Positions 28,293 through 38,649 of a DNA stretch of 64,000 bases are shown one piece after another. The notes under the pieces were generated by a model. It saw only the letters and a program-made list of their open reading frames with translations. It was not told where the DNA came from and made no database searches. Position 1 is the stretch's first letter. Each line of letters starts with the position of its first letter. The stretch lies in contig NC_019678.1 in the NCBI RefSeq assembly GCF_000316665.1, positions 5,394,001 through 5,458,000 of the forward strand. Reading direction: 5' to 3'. Made by a program: the position numbers and the translations under genes. The stretch comes from Rivularia sp. PCC 7116 (GTDB lineage Bacteria > Cyanobacteriota > Cyanobacteriia > Cyanobacteriales > Nostocaceae).

Positions 28293-29021
28293 TTATAACT
28301 TTCCGGATTGGCTAAGTGCCCATTGCATTTGCCTTAAGATACCTCTTAGCATAGCGACTTCTGTTGTTTGTAGCTGAGCGCGATTATACAATTGCCTAAA
28401 TTTTTCCATACGACGAGCAGCAGTATGAGGATAAAGATACTCAATAGATAGCAGTAGCGATTCTAACTGTTCGTAGTAGCCTTCGACAACCTCTATCGGT
28501 GCAAGTTCGCTATTTAATTGGTTGTTTTCTATGGTGAGGGGTTGACTTTGTGCTAATTCATAACAGCTAATTGCTACAGCGGAGGCTAAATTTAAGGATG
28601 CATATCCGGAATCCGTAGGAATACGCATAAATTTCTGAGCGTAGTTTAATTCTTCGTTGCTTAATCCTCGGTCTTCTCTACCAAATATTAATGCTGCTGG
28701 TTGTGAATAAGCTTCTAATAACCACGGTAATACTTCGCGGGGACTTTGTAGAGGACAATTATCTCGAGTTCTGGCTGTCGTGGCGATCGCTCTTTTGCAG
28801 CCTTTTAATGCTTCGGGTAATGTTGGAACTGATACTGCTGCTTGCAAAACGTCTTTAGCGTGAACTGCCATAATCATGGCTTCTTCTCCCAAATAATCGC
28901 ATTGGGGATTTACTAACACCAGTTGTTTGAGTGCAAAGTTTTTCATCACTCTTGCTATAGAACCAACGTTTAATGGTCCTGCTGGTTCTACTAAAATGAT
29001 TTTTACCCCTGATGCGTTCAT
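28293..29021 (-). CDS. trmJ: TrmJ/TrmH-family tRNA 2'-O-methyltransferase (SPOUT)
   Basis: The 242-residue protein has the SPOUT-type trefoil-knot sequence: VEPAGPLNVGSIARVMKNFA at the start, ALIFGREDRGLSNEEL in the middle, and IPTDSGYASLNLASAVAISCYEL, which forms the SAM-binding knot. TrmJ methylates the ribose at position 32 in tRNA. The C-terminal helical extension (REMRQLYNRAQL-like, YNRAQLQTTEVAMLRGIL) is also typical. Substrate position is assigned from the family. The gene lies upstream of a serine hydrolase on the same strand, but a 178-bp gap separates them. Confidence 0.86.
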   Translation of the reverse strand: MNASGVKIILVEPAGPLNVGSIARVMKNFALKQLVLVNPQCDYLGEEAMIMAVHAKDVLQAAVSVPTLPEALKGCKRAIATTARTRDNCPLQSPREVLPWLLEAYSQPAALIFGREDRGLSNEELNYAQKFMRIPTDSGYASLNLASAVAISCYELAQSQPLTIENNQLNSELAPIEVVEGYYEQLESLLLSIEYLYPHTAARRMEKFRQLYNRAQLQTTEVAMLRGILRQMQWALSQSGKL

Positions 29022-29223
29022 GAAAGTATTTCTCCGAATGATTTGGTTGTGTTTAGGGAGTAGGGAACAAATATTTTATTGCTAATTAAAAAATTCTCCC
29101 ATTCATCCGCTCAGGTGTTCCCGAAGGGAGATAGCCTGTCCGCTTTTCTGGATTTTTAGTTTGATTTATAGAAGTATTTGAATACATAATTGTAATCTAG
29201 ATTTGATTACTCTGAAAACTTAC

Positions 29224-30138
29224 TTAATTCTTTATTTTAGATAAAAATTGTAAGTAATTCGCAGTTGCCTTCTTGGCATTTTCTATTAGTAGTAAATGTC
29301 CAGCCTTTGGTAATCGGATGACTTGGCTTCGGGGAATACAGCGTTGCAATCTAGAGGCTCCACGAATGTCATAGATTTTGTCTTCTATACCCCAAATAGC
29401 AAGGGTTGGCAACTGAGGCGATCGCCTTTGTGTTTGACACAGTACATCATCATACAGATTTATGATGTCCCAAATCTTTTGATAATGACGGTTACGAGTA
29501 ATATAGTCTTTTACTTTCTCTGTTTTTACAGAATCGGGGATAGTGGGAGGAGTAACAAACAGCAGGCTAATTTCCAAATCAAATTGTTCTTGAGTTATTG
29601 GAATAAAGGGGTTTATACCATCTTTGATGGAATTTCTGACGCTCGAAGCCCAATCAGCTATACCTAAAGGTGAACCGATAAATGCAAGGCTAAGTAACTG
29701 TTCTGGGTAACGCTGGCTGTAAAGAATGGCAATTGCTCCTCCCATAGAACTACCGGCTACGTCAAAGGAGTGAATTTCTAATTGATTCGTTAACTTGTGC
29801 AGCAGTTTAACCTGATTTTCTAGGGTATAGTCCCTCGTTGTGAATCCAATGCTGCTACCGTAGCCTGGTAAATCAGGAGCAATCGCCTGATAACCTGCCA
29901 TACTCAACTGACACATCATGCTGCTCCACTGTTCTTTGTCGGCAAATAGTCCGTGGAGTAATAAGATAGGTTGTCCGGTGCCAACTTGGTTGTAGGATAT
30001 CGTTCCATTACCAATAGGGGCGGAATAGGTGGCAATCGCGCAGCTTGAAGCGGACGCTGGACGATTCACACTAGCGTTACTCAACAATCCATATAGTATC
30101 AGAATCATTAAGAATGGTAGAATAACTAGTCTTTTCAT
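29224..30138 (-). CDS. Exported alpha/beta-hydrolase
   Basis: A 304-residue protein with a signal sequence (LVILPFLMILILYGLLS, residues 4-20). The alpha/beta-hydrolase fold follows: oxyanion-hole HG in ILLLHGLFADKEQW, the nucleophile in VAGSSMGGAI (S in G-S-S-M-G), LPTLAIWGIEDKIYD carrying the acid, and KAGHLLLIE with the catalytic histidine. All three catalytic positions are intact. The natural substrate is unknown. It could be an esterase or lipase-like enzyme of the periplasm. Confidence 0.87.
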   Translation of the reverse strand: MKRLVILPFLMILILYGLLSNASVNRPASASSCAIATYSAPIGNGTISYNQVGTGQPILLLHGLFADKEQWSSMMCQLSMAGYQAIAPDLPGYGSSIGFTTRDYTLENQVKLLHKLTNQLEIHSFDVAGSSMGGAIAILYSQRYPEQLLSLAFIGSPLGIADWASSVRNSIKDGINPFIPITQEQFDLEISLLFVTPPTIPDSVKTEKVKDYITRNRHYQKIWDIINLYDDVLCQTQRRSPQLPTLAIWGIEDKIYDIRGASRLQRCIPRSQVIRLPKAGHLLLIENAKKATANYLQFLSKIKN

Positions 30139-30388
30139 AGTTATTTTTTAAGTTTGTGTTGCAAAAAGTTTTGGTTATAGCCGTGCAAGTAATACATAAT
30201 GCTTCGCAAAAAAAACTATGATGACCACCGTATAAGGATTATGGAGTTCCAATAAAAAAGTCCTTGAGAGCTTAAAACCCTTACGTCAGGTTGAGCAACA
30301 GCAAAATCAGCAATCGTTTTATGTACCGCCAGAGGATAATTGTTGGGTAGTTATGCAAGTCAAAAAATGGTTCCGTTAATAATTGGAT

Positions 30389-30718
30389 TTAAAACGTTCC
30401 CAATAATGGCAACACTTTCTTTTTCAGTATTTTTATTAAATCTGGTGACATGTAATCATATTCGTCAGGGATATCTAAACACACTACTCGTTTCCCTTTC
30501 ATAAATGATTTAAAGTTTTTCGATAATTTATTCTTATGGGAATTTTCCATTACAAAAATTATATCAGCCCATTCAATGCTTTCTGTTGATAAAAGATTTT
30601 CTGCACCTTTATTTAAACCAGCAGATTCTACTTCTACCCCTTCATATTCTGAAAAAATTGCTTCTGCGGTGGGGCTGCGTAATTTATTTTGACTGCATAG
30701 AAATAATAGTTTTTTCAT
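30389..30718 (-). CDS. Short low-molecular-weight protein-tyrosine-phosphatase-like protein
   Basis: The 109-residue protein has the P-loop C8-SQNKL-R14-S, a C-x5-R active-site motif in the usual N-terminal place (LLFLCSQNKLRS). AESAGL-type and WADIIFVMENSHKN segments are also those of low-molecular-weight phosphatases, and DIPDEYDYM carries the acid motif. It is about 40 residues shorter than the classical enzymes (about 150), lacking the C-terminal region. It could act on phosphotyrosine, arsenate or another phosphate ester. It is a small single-gene unit upstream of the gap before the alpha/beta-hydrolase. Confidence 0.82.
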   Translation of the reverse strand: MKKLLFLCSQNKLRSPTAEAIFSEYEGVEVESAGLNKGAENLLSTESIEWADIIFVMENSHKNKLSKNFKSFMKGKRVVCLDIPDEYDYMSPDLIKILKKKVLPLLGTF

Positions 30719-30845
30719 ACTAATAATTTAGAGACGGCGTACATACTGCAATGTCTATCAAAAATGTTTTGAATTAAAGTCCCGAGCAGACAAGCTGTAA
30801 AGCACCCCACAATCTTTAGCGCTAAAGCGCAACTACAAACATGAA

Positions 30846-30871
30846 AAAACCGGGCATTTTAAACCCGGTTT
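30846..30871 (-). terminator. Rho-independent terminator of secA
   Basis: On the minus strand AAACCGGG pairs with CCCGGTTT across a 10-nt loop, followed by T6. It lies about 45 bp beyond the secA stop codon. Confidence 0.88.
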
Positions 30872-30914
30872 CTTAATATACTTATACCAACTCTGGCAAT
30901 TATTAACCTAAAAT

Positions 30915-33701
30915 TTAGACCATCTGTGATGTTTCTACTGTAGGTTGTGGCTGAGGTTGGAACATGAATAAGGAGTAAACTACATCGCGGCGGATGTTGG
31001 TCATCATATCCAGGAATAGTTCGTAACCTTCGCTCTTATATTCAATTAATGGGTCTTTTTGACCGTAACCGCGCAATCCGACTGATTCTCTTAAGGCTTC
31101 CATTTGCTGCAAATGCTCGCGCCATAAGGTGTCAATTCGCTGCAAGATAAAGAATCGCTCTGCTTGACGCATTAATCCGGGTTGAATTTGGTCAACTTCG
31201 GCTTCTTTCATGTCGTAAGCGATGCGAACTTGCTCGTGTAAAAAGGCTTTGATTTCGCTCATGGACATGTCTTCTAAATGAGAAGGCTGTAAGTCCGATA
31301 GCAGATAAACGAATTCTTTGACTTTTTCGGCTAATTTATCTAGCTCCCATTCTTCCGATGGTAAGTCTGGATTAACGTAATAATCAACGATGTCATCCAT
31401 CGTTTTCTCGGCATATTTAATTACCTGCTCTTTTAAATCTTGCCCTTCTAATACTCTACGACGTTCGGCGTAAATTGCTCGACGCTGATTGTTCATTACT
31501 TCGTCGTACTCGAATACCTGTTTACGAATGTCGTAATAATAGGTTTCGACTTTTTTCTGGGCACCTTCTAAGCTGCGAGTTAGCATACCCGATTCAATGG
31601 GCATGTCTTCTTCTACTCGGAACATGTTCATTAATCCAGCCACGCGATCGCCACCGAATATTCTCATTAAGTTGTCTTCTAAACTTAAGAAAAATCTGGT
31701 GGAACCGGGGTCACCTTGTCTTCCGGCACGTCCTCGCAGTTGGTTGTCAATGCGTCGCGATTCGTGGCGTTCGGTACCAATTACGTGCAAACCGCCCAAG
31801 GAAATGATTTTATCGTGTTCTTTGTCGGTAAATGCTTCGTATTCTTCTTTAACGCGGTTGTATGCTTCCCGCAATTTCTGAATTACCGGATTTTCGGTTG
31901 GTGCTTTCTCGACTGCAACCGCAATTTTATCTTCAGCTTCGAGTTCGGATAAGCTACGTTCGCCAAATTCTTTGACAGCAGCTTCGGTTGCTTGTTTAAG
32001 AATATTTTCGGCTTCTTTACTTATCTGAGTTGGAAATACTTTCGGCGAAGCTTTCCAAGTTTTAACTTTTTTACCGGGGACAAAACCTTGTCCACCAGCG
32101 GGATTAGTTGGTAATGTTGCTTTATGGGGCGAAAATGTATCTTCGTCTTCTGGCTTCACGATACGTGGCATTAAAAATTCACGAACTTTTAAACGTGCCA
32201 TGTATTCGGCATTACCACCCAAGATAATATCGGTACCTCTACCAGCCATATTGGTGGCGATAGTTACCATGCCGCCGCGTCCAGCTTGAGCTACAATTTC
32301 AGCTTCCCTTTCTACGTTTTCAGGTCTGGCGTTAAGTAGCTCGTGAGCAATACCAATTTCCTTGAGTAATTGGCTGAGATATTCCGATTTTTCTACACTT
32401 GTGGTTCCGACTAAAACAGGTCTGCCGGTTTCGTGCATTTCGGCACATTCTTTAGCAATGGCTTTCCATTTACCGACTTCTGTTTTAAATACCATGTCAG
32501 GCAAATCTTGACGCTGCCTGACTCGGTTGGTAGGAATTATGGTTACTTCTAATTTGTAAATCTTTTCAAATTCAACTTCTTCTGTTTTTGCAGTACCTGT
32601 CATCCCACCTAGTTTGGGATACAGCAAAAATAAGTTTTGGTAGGTAATAGAAGCTAAGGTTTGAGTTTCGGGCTGAATATCTACATTTTCTTTAGCTTCA
32701 ATTGCTTGGTGTAAACCGTCGCTCCAACGTCTTCCCGGTAATACCCTACCAGTTGATTCGTCAACAATAACTACTTCCCCATTACGAAGGATGTAGTTGA
32801 CATCTGGTAAAAACAGTTCCTTGGCTTTAATTGCATTAAACATGAAATGCGCCCAAGGGTCTTCAGGATCGAATAAATCGGTTACTTCTAACAGTTCTTC
32901 GGCATAAGCAAAACCTTCATCGGTTAAAAGTACGTTACGAGCTTTTTCGTCTACTTCGTAATGTTCCTCTTTCACCAAAGCTCTAGCAATCTGAGCCGCT
33001 TTGACGTATTTCTCAGTTGGTCTTTCTACCTGACCGGAAATAATCAAGGGAGTCCGGGCTTCGTCAATTAAAATCGAATCAACTTCGTCAATTACGCAAT
33101 AGTTGAACGGAAGCTGCACTACATCCGCCATTGACGTTGCCATGTTATCCCGCAGATAATCGAAACCTATTTCACTGTTGGTAACATAGGTGATATCGCA
33201 TTCATAATTTTTCTTCCGTTCTACGGGAGTCATGCTTGACTGAATTAGTCCTACAGTCAATCCTAAGAAACGATGTACCTGTCCCATCCATTCAGCATCG
33301 CGGCGGGCTAAGTAATCGTTTACGGTAATTACGTGTACGCCTTTACCAGTTAATGCGTTTAGATAACTAGGTAATGTCGCAACCAGGGTTTTACCTTCCC
33401 CGGTTTTCATTTCTGCAATTTGTCCCTTGTGCAGAATCATTCCACCCAATAACTGCACGTCGAAATGACGCATCCCCAAAACTCTTCTTCCGGCTTCCCT
33501 TGTTACGGCAAAAGCTTCTGGCAGGATATCATCAAGGGACTCACCTTTACGAAGACGCTCTTTGAACTCTACGGTTTTACCCTTAAGTTGTTCGTCAGAA
33601 AGAACTTTAATTTCTTCCTCTAAGAGATTAACTTCAGTAATTAGTGGTTGGTATTTTTTTAGCTTACGAGCGTTGGGGTCGCCCAACAAGGTTTTTAACA
33701 T
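30915..33701 (-). CDS. secA: Preprotein translocase ATPase SecA
   Basis: SecA drives protein export through SecYEG in the plasma and thylakoid membranes. From the chosen ATG at 33701 ([14 protein letters not shown], the canonical cyanobacterial start) the protein is 928 residues; the alternative ATG at 33755 adds 18. The ATPase has [13 protein letters not shown] (Walker A), [15 protein letters not shown] (Walker B), [11 protein letters not shown] and [11 protein letters not shown]-type [12 protein letters not shown]. The C-terminus is [10 protein letters not shown] and lacks the zinc-binding tail, as is usual in cyanobacteria. The gene is on its own; a clear terminator follows. Confidence 0.97.
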   Translation of the reverse strand: MLKTLLGDPNARKLKKYQPLITEVNLLEEEIKVLSDEQLKGKTVEFKERLRKGESLDDILPEAFAVTREAGRRVLGMRHFDVQLLGGMILHKGQIAEMKTGEGKTLVATLPSYLNALTGKGVHVITVNDYLARRDAEWMGQVHRFLGLTVGLIQSSMTPVERKKNYECDITYVTNSEIGFDYLRDNMATSMADVVQLPFNYCVIDEVDSILIDEARTPLIISGQVERPTEKYVKAAQIARALVKEEHYEVDEKARNVLLTDEGFAYAEELLEVTDLFDPEDPWAHFMFNAIKAKELFLPDVNYILRNGEVVIVDESTGRVLPGRRWSDGLHQAIEAKENVDIQPETQTLASITYQNLFLLYPKLGGMTGTAKTEEVEFEKIYKLEVTIIPTNRVRQRQDLPDMVFKTEVGKWKAIAKECAEMHETGRPVLVGTTSVEKSEYLSQLLKEIGIAHELLNARPENVEREAEIVAQAGRGGMVTIATNMAGRGTDIILGGNAEYMARLKVREFLMPRIVKPEDEDTFSPHKATLPTNPAGGQGFVPGKKVKTWKASPKVFPTQISKEAENILKQATEAAVKEFGERSLSELEAEDKIAVAVEKAPTENPVIQKLREAYNRVKEEYEAFTDKEHDKIISLGGLHVIGTERHESRRIDNQLRGRAGRQGDPGSTRFFLSLEDNLMRIFGGDRVAGLMNMFRVEEDMPIESGMLTRSLEGAQKKVETYYYDIRKQVFEYDEVMNNQRRAIYAERRRVLEGQDLKEQVIKYAEKTMDDIVDYYVNPDLPSEEWELDKLAEKVKEFVYLLSDLQPSHLEDMSMSEIKAFLHEQVRIAYDMKEAEVDQIQPGLMRQAERFFILQRIDTLWREHLQQMEALRESVGLRGYGQKDPLIEYKSEGYELFLDMMTNIRRDVVYSLFMFQPQPQPTVETSQMV

Positions 33702-33755
33702 GGCAACTTTGAATTTAACTAAACCAAGGAAGAAAGATTTTATCGACGATGGCAA

Positions 33756-34061
33756 TTATTATAAGTACCCGTTACCTTTGATGAGCCTTTTTCGGCTTTG
33801 CAAAGGCACATTCCAAAAGAATTAACTCAAAAATAGTAAAAATACCAGCCCGAGAGCTGACCTTACAATTGGTTTTAACAAAGAACTTATATTTATCTAA
33901 GTTAATAGTATCATTTTGTCCCCAATGCAGCGCCGTAAAGCCCGACCGACAGAAGGCTGGTTTTCCGTCTTTTGGAAGATAGGTAACTGGTAATTGGTAA
34001 TGGGTAATGGGTAATTGCTTATAGGTTAGGAGTTTCGGTTTTCCACCTTTGAACTTTGACC
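33756..34061. other. Gap between the secA start and the cytochrome c gene, with GGTAATT repeats
   Basis: The gap carries GGTAATTG/GGTAATGG heptamers at 33981-34017. No small gene is supported; the sequences near 33840-33970 are low in coding signal. Confidence 0.5.
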
Positions 34062-34592
34062 TTAAACCTTTGACCTGATTTTCCGAAAGTTGTATTCTGT
34101 CGCACCTGGATGACAGCTAACGCAACTCCCTACTTGTACGGGACGCTGTAATTCAACTTGCGGATGCAAAGCTTTGAAAAAACGCGATTTATTAATTCTA
34201 TAAGGAGTTCTTTCTTCTTCTTTATGAGGACGAGAAAAAGTTGAAAGGTAGCGCCACACTAATATTCTAGGTGGGTCTATTAAAGGTTTCAATGTCGCGC
34301 CATAATGTTGTGGGTCTTGCAGCAAATTTTTCCAGGTTTGGGTTGGTAATACGGATGGTGGTATTGCAAGATGACAGCTCGAACAGTTTTCTAAATAAAG
34401 TTTTTGTCCTAACTGGTGTGCTGCTGGTACTATGTCTACGGTTCCAATCTCTGATGGAGGTACGGCACCATGAGCATTCGTTGCAAAAGTCAACAGCCAG
34501 CCCATAGCTACACTCCAAATTAATATTACCAATATTGTTCCTATCGGATTCTTCTTTAGTTGGGGACGATTGCGCCGCTTAAAATTTGCCAT
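34062..34592 (-). CDS. Dihaem c-type cytochrome, membrane-anchored
   Basis: The 176-residue protein has two CxxCH haem-attachment motifs, C70-SSC-H74 and C157-VSC-H161. An N-terminal hydrophobic segment (residues 17-36, IGTILVILIWSVAMGWLL) serves as signal/anchor. The part between the haems is basic and proline-containing. It resembles the dihaem cytochrome c family of cyanobacteria, thought to work in electron transfer on the lumenal or periplasmic side. The partner oxidoreductase is unknown. It stands as a single gene. Confidence 0.87.
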   Translation of the reverse strand: MANFKRRNRPQLKKNPIGTILVILIWSVAMGWLLTFATNAHGAVPPSEIGTVDIVPAAHQLGQKLYLENCSSCHLAIPPSVLPTQTWKNLLQDPQHYGATLKPLIDPPRILVWRYLSTFSRPHKEEERTPYRINKSRFFKALHPQVELQRPVQVGSCVSCHPGATEYNFRKIRSKV

Positions 34593-35614
34593 GAGTAATT
34601 TTGCAATACCAGATTTATTGGGCGATTTTTAACTATTAATAGTTCCTTGTTTTAGCTTTATATATAATTTTGAATTGTGTCGCGCCCGTTTAATGTATCA
34701 AATTATTAAGGGTAATGTTGCTAACCCAACATACTTGTTGCAAAAAGTATCATAAATATCTTCATTATTAACTTTAATTGGCTGCTACAAATTATATTTA
34801 TTTTTAAGGTTTATTACTCATTACTCCGAATGGATTAATCTACATTAAGTTTAATCTGACACACAAACTTTTGAGGCGAGAACTGTGTCAGCAAAGGTTA
34901 AGCGCCAGAAACAATTGAACGGAACAAACATTTTCCATCTTTTACAATCAGGACTTACGCAAAGCAAAATAATCATTGCGACGCTCACTATCTCTAGGGA
35001 AGCATTTACCGGTCGGGTAATTGCGTCGCCCCTCGTGAGTAATGATACAGTTACGTTCTTTTTGCAAAGTCCTAACAATTTTAGCTCCCTGGTATGTCAG
35101 AGCAAATAATGCTAATCTGTTAGACAAGAAAATGCAAATACAATCATTGGCATTTAAGATGATTGTGATATAAATTTTTTTTAAGCTTGCGGGTCAGCAG
35201 ATTACTTGTTTTTGCCTTCTTTGCGCTTATTAATCCTACTTTTACATTCGTAATAATAACTTTTTTCTTTTATCCGATTTTATTTATAAGACTTTGGCTT
35301 AATAGCTAAAATATAATTTCTAGTTTATTTAGTATTAAAGTAAAAAAATTGCACCCCGAACGTTTTCAATTGATAAAAAAGATGTCCCTAATGACCTTCG
35401 GAAATTCCAAAACTGTGCATAGCAACTCTTACAAACGATACTTAGTGTAACTACAGAATTTTACCCATACAACAGCAATTTCCACTAGGTAATATTACTC
35501 TAAGAATGTATGTCTATGTAAATTTACTAAGATTTATTCTGGAAATTTCTCCTCAATCTATGAGAAAATTTTTATTTATCAAGTTGCAGTTAGCAATACA
35601 ATCTAAAGCTAAAT
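34593..35614. other. Long intergenic region containing a small inverted-repeat element
   Basis: This 1.02-kb gap is AT-rich without a supported gene. A 124-bp MITE-like unit lies at 34950-35073 (see its entry). The remaining parts, 34593-34940 and 35080-35614, show no RNA gene, no riboswitch that I can recognise, and no coding frame with a ribosome binding site. Confidence 0.4.
34950..35073. mobile_element. MITE-like element with AGGACTTACGC ends
   Basis: AGGACTTACGCAAA at the left is imperfectly complementary to TTTTGCAAAGTCCT at the right. GCGACGC and GCGTCGC form an internal inverted pair. The unit is 124 bp, too short to code for a transposase. Ends of the type GGGACTTACGCAA also appear at 14363, and AGGACTTA/TAAGCCCT at 49883-50086. 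Confidence 0.55.
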
Positions 35615-36028
35615 ATGTCTCATTATCAAAAGTTACTCAGAGTTTCAACCCTTGGTAAGTCTTTGTACAACATTACTCCTAAAATTGAAGCAATAGTTGC
35701 TGATTCGGGAATAGAAACCGGGCTTTGTACTTTGTTTTTACGCCATACTTCTGCTAGTTTATTGATTCAAGAAAACGCAGACCCTAACGTATTAGAAGAT
35801 TTAGCTAATTTTATGGCTAAACTCGTTCCTGAATCGGCAAACTATATACATGATGATGAAGGCCCGGATGATATGCCAGCACATATACGTACTGCAATTA
35901 CTCATACCTCAGAACATATTCCTATTAATCGAGGACATTTAGTTTTAGGAACTTGGCAAGGTATTTACATTTGGGAACATCGACAGCGCAATCATTCTAG
36001 AGAGTTAGTTGTCCATATTTCTGGATAA
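35615..36028 (+). CDS. YjbQ family protein (UPF0047)
   Basis: The 137-residue protein is a single YjbQ domain. The metal-binding-type motif LFLRHTSASLLIQENADPNV is followed by YIHDDEGPDDMPAHIRTAI and LGTWQGIYIWEHR, all family hallmarks. A member in E. coli has thiamine-phosphate synthase side activity, but the physiological role is not settled. The gene is not adjacent to thiamine genes. Start ATG at 35615 gives MSHYQKLLRV, the usual beginning. Confidence 0.87.
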   Translation: MSHYQKLLRVSTLGKSLYNITPKIEAIVADSGIETGLCTLFLRHTSASLLIQENADPNVLEDLANFMAKLVPESANYIHDDEGPDDMPAHIRTAITHTSEHIPINRGHLVLGTWQGIYIWEHRQRNHSRELVVHISG

Positions 36029-36249
36029 CGACCCGAAAAAATAGAGAATTAATAATGAGTAATATTCTACAGTTGTAGTTGGTGTCTTTTTGGTTATTGA
36101 AATGTGTAATTGAATGCAATTTTAAGTTAATTATTAAGTTTGTTTATTACTTAATGTTTGTATTTGGTTTTTACAATACAGTAAAAATATAATTTGCTTT
36201 GATAATTGACTTGTTAATACAGGTATCAACAAGCAGCATCTTAATTTTT

Positions 36250-36990
36250 ATGAAACCAGATTTTACACCTAATAGTTCTTTTCAAGTTTTGGATGACATT
36301 CTTGCTCAACAAGTTGTAAGCCCCTTTTCCTTGAATCCAAATCAATTATTTATTACTAGCTTCGCTCAATTAGAGGTAAAGGTTGTTCGACAAGTTTCGG
36401 ATTCCTACTTGGTGACAATTATTTATGATACTTTGCACAAAGTACTTGATGCTTTATTGCATAATTTTCCAGAAAATATATTTTGGGATTTTGATTTTAT
36501 AGTTAGTAGCTTAGTTCAGTTAGCTTTATCGGCTGAAGAAAAAGTAGAGATTTTAAAAGATTTCGGGAACAAAATAGTTTCGCTGATGGGTATGTTCGGT
36601 AAGGAATCAGAAATACGCTTTCGATACGTACATGATTTTATGTATGGATTTGACTGGGCAAGGTGGGTAAAGAAAAAACCCAATTACAGAGCAAATTCCG
36701 ACCCTTTCTGTATTCATTTTATCGACCATTTATTGATTAAAGGCGAAGAAATATTACATAGTATCAAGACAAACGATGCCAAATACCCTCAAATATCTGG
36801 AAAACGCTATCGCAATCCTTTTTGCTTTTCCCGAGAGCCACAAGACGAATATCGTTTATTAAATTATCTTGCCGCTTGTAAATGTATTCCAGTTGCAGCG
36901 TGGGAATGGAATACTGTCGGGGTATGGGATAAACCTTTTTATCAGCTTCGCGAAGATGCTTCGCAAAAGTTAAATCTTGCAAAAAAATAA
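36250..36990 (+). CDS. Conserved hypothetical cyanobacterial protein
   Basis: From ATG 36250 (MKPDFTPNSSF) the product is 246 residues; a TTG at 36199 would add 17 residues with no conserved look. No signal peptide or membrane segment is present. Charged and aromatic segments such as DFMYGFDWARWVKKKPNYR, GKRYRNPFCFSREPQDE and AAWEWNTVGVWDKPFY look like a conserved core, but I do not recognise the family. It lies 88 bp upstream of the nif3-like gene on the same strand and may be co-transcribed with it. Confidence 0.7.
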   Translation: MKPDFTPNSSFQVLDDILAQQVVSPFSLNPNQLFITSFAQLEVKVVRQVSDSYLVTIIYDTLHKVLDALLHNFPENIFWDFDFIVSSLVQLALSAEEKVEILKDFGNKIVSLMGMFGKESEIRFRYVHDFMYGFDWARWVKKKPNYRANSDPFCIHFIDHLLIKGEEILHSIKTNDAKYPQISGKRYRNPFCFSREPQDEYRLLNYLAACKCIPVAAWEWNTVGVWDKPFYQLREDASQKLNLAKK

Positions 36991-37078
36991 TTCGTTCCCT
37001 ACACAAAAAACAAAAAGAAGAATAAGAAGCAGAGAAACCTTTAAAATAAGTAACCGATGCCTTCATATTATGTAGTCA

Positions 37079-37882
37079 ATGAAAGTTAACGATTTAATAA
37101 TCTGGTTTGAGGAATGGGCTAATCCAGCATGGCAAGAAAAATGGGACAATTGCGGTTGGCAGGTAGAACCAGGAGTGTTAAATGAAGATGCAGGGGTTCT
37201 AGTTTGTCTAACTCCTACTTTGGCTGTGATGGAAGAAGCTATCGGTTTAAAAAAATCCGGTCATCCGGTGAATTTAATCTTTGCTCACCACCCTTTAATT
37301 TTCAATCCCCCTAAATTGCTACGTACTGGTGATGCAATTGGTGAAATGGTACGTTTAGCGTTTATTCATCAAATTGGTATATACAGCGCTCATACTAATT
37401 TCGATCAGGTGAATGATGGTACTGCTGACGTTTTAGCGCAACTTTTAAATCTTAAGGATGTGTTTCCTATAGTAAATACTCAACCTGGCTTAGGATATGG
37501 GCGTGTTGGTGTTCTCCAACCTTGCTTAAGCTTGCGGCAATTACTTAAAAAAATTCAATCTTTGTTAAAACAATCAAATCTAGTTCTTTCTCCACATAAT
37601 GACTTAGATATATCAGTAGACAAAGTTGCCGTTTTAGGCGGCTCGGGAGCTAGCTTTATTCAGTCGGTTAAAAAAACTGGTGCGACAGTATATTTAACTT
37701 CTGACTGTAAATTTCACCAGTTTCAAGAAAGTCGCGATGCTGGAATTATTTTGGTTGATGCCGGACATTATGCTACCGAACGTCCTGCATGTGAAGCTCT
37801 AGCTGCTAAATTTGCTTCTCTTAATCTTACTTTTGTGGGTTTAAGCAGCTTTGATGAAGATTTTCGCCAATTTTTTCTTTAG
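37079..37882 (+). CDS. Nif3-like dinuclear metal-centre protein
   Basis: The 267-residue product is a NIF3/DUF34 member. Metal-site motifs are FAHHPLIF (residues about 67-74), YSAHTNFDQVNDGTADVL, and, near the end, DAGHYATERPACE. The central TVLGGSGAS-like AVLGGSGASFI region links the two halves. The family forms hexameric rings with two metals per subunit. A GTP cyclohydrolase-like or other hydrolase activity has been proposed. The stop codon is 8 bp from the start of the insertion sequence, which therefore landed just past the gene. Confidence 0.93.
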   Translation: MKVNDLIIWFEEWANPAWQEKWDNCGWQVEPGVLNEDAGVLVCLTPTLAVMEEAIGLKKSGHPVNLIFAHHPLIFNPPKLLRTGDAIGEMVRLAFIHQIGIYSAHTNFDQVNDGTADVLAQLLNLKDVFPIVNTQPGLGYGRVGVLQPCLSLRQLLKKIQSLLKQSNLVLSPHNDLDISVDKVAVLGGSGASFIQSVKKTGATVYLTSDCKFHQFQESRDAGIILVDAGHYATERPACEALAAKFASLNLTFVGLSSFDEDFRQFFL

Positions 37883-38570
37883 CGTTTCATCCCACATTCC
37901 GCACCCTAATCTGTAATACTCGGTTATCACGGGTAATACATTAAACAAAAAAGAATCAAATCACACAAATCACTATTTTTTTAGCTTAGTACAGCGCGAT
38001 CGCCATACAAAGCTAATGTCAATAAGTATCAATAAGGAAAGTATTATATTTGAAGGAATATTTATCCTTTGTCGATTAGCAAATATTACGTATAGCCTAT
38101 TCCACAATAATCATAATTAATGATTATACATAATAAAATAGAAAAAATAGTATAAAAACTAGGAGGTAAAAGAAATAAAGCTTCTAACTCTAAGAACAAA
38201 TAATTTGATTAATAATTATGTTAATTATCTAATCTAGCATTGATAATATCGATAACATTCATCTGGCAAAAAATTAAGTATAAAATTCCTATAATCTGTA
38301 AGATTAGAGATTTTTTTATCATTATTAAAAAACACAAGATGAATAGATTGAAAACATTGAAAAATCCATCTTAATGTCGGGCGTTCTGTAGGTTTACCTA
38401 ATTGGTTTTTAATCGTCGATTTTGATGATGAAAGAGCAGCCCGAATTTGTCGCTGTGCAAGAGTATAAACCAATAAACATAACGCCATTATCAAAGAAGC
38501 GTGCTTCTATTCTTTTTGGAGTTTTAAGAAACACGCTGTCTGCAAAAAATAGAGGGTTACAATTTCCGCA

Positions 38571-38649
38571 AAAATAATGGGCAGGCTTCATAAACCAATT
38601 AACTCGTCAACCAACCGGCATCTTCCACAAAAAGCCTGCCCATTATTTT
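38571..38649. repeat. 79-bp palindromic insertion with perfect 18-bp inverted repeats
   Basis: AAAATAATGGGCAGGCTT at 38571-38588 and its exact complement at 38632-38649 flank a 43-bp centre. It sits inside the transposase gene, where it replaces the sequence between FLKDP and FFADS with stop-containing code. It is too small to be autonomous. Confidence 0.9.

Noticed and set aside
30243-30379. Plus-strand frame reading LESLKPLRQVEQQ to VVMQVKKWFR
   Set aside because: Only about 45 codons, no start codon after the preceding stop, and no recognisable family; it may be the end of a vanished gene but cannot be supported.
34851-35109. Two opposed frames of about 75 residues in the 34.6-35.6 kb gap
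   Set aside because: They read through the AGGACTTACGC inverted-repeat element, and the opposed pair is best explained by its palindromic structure.
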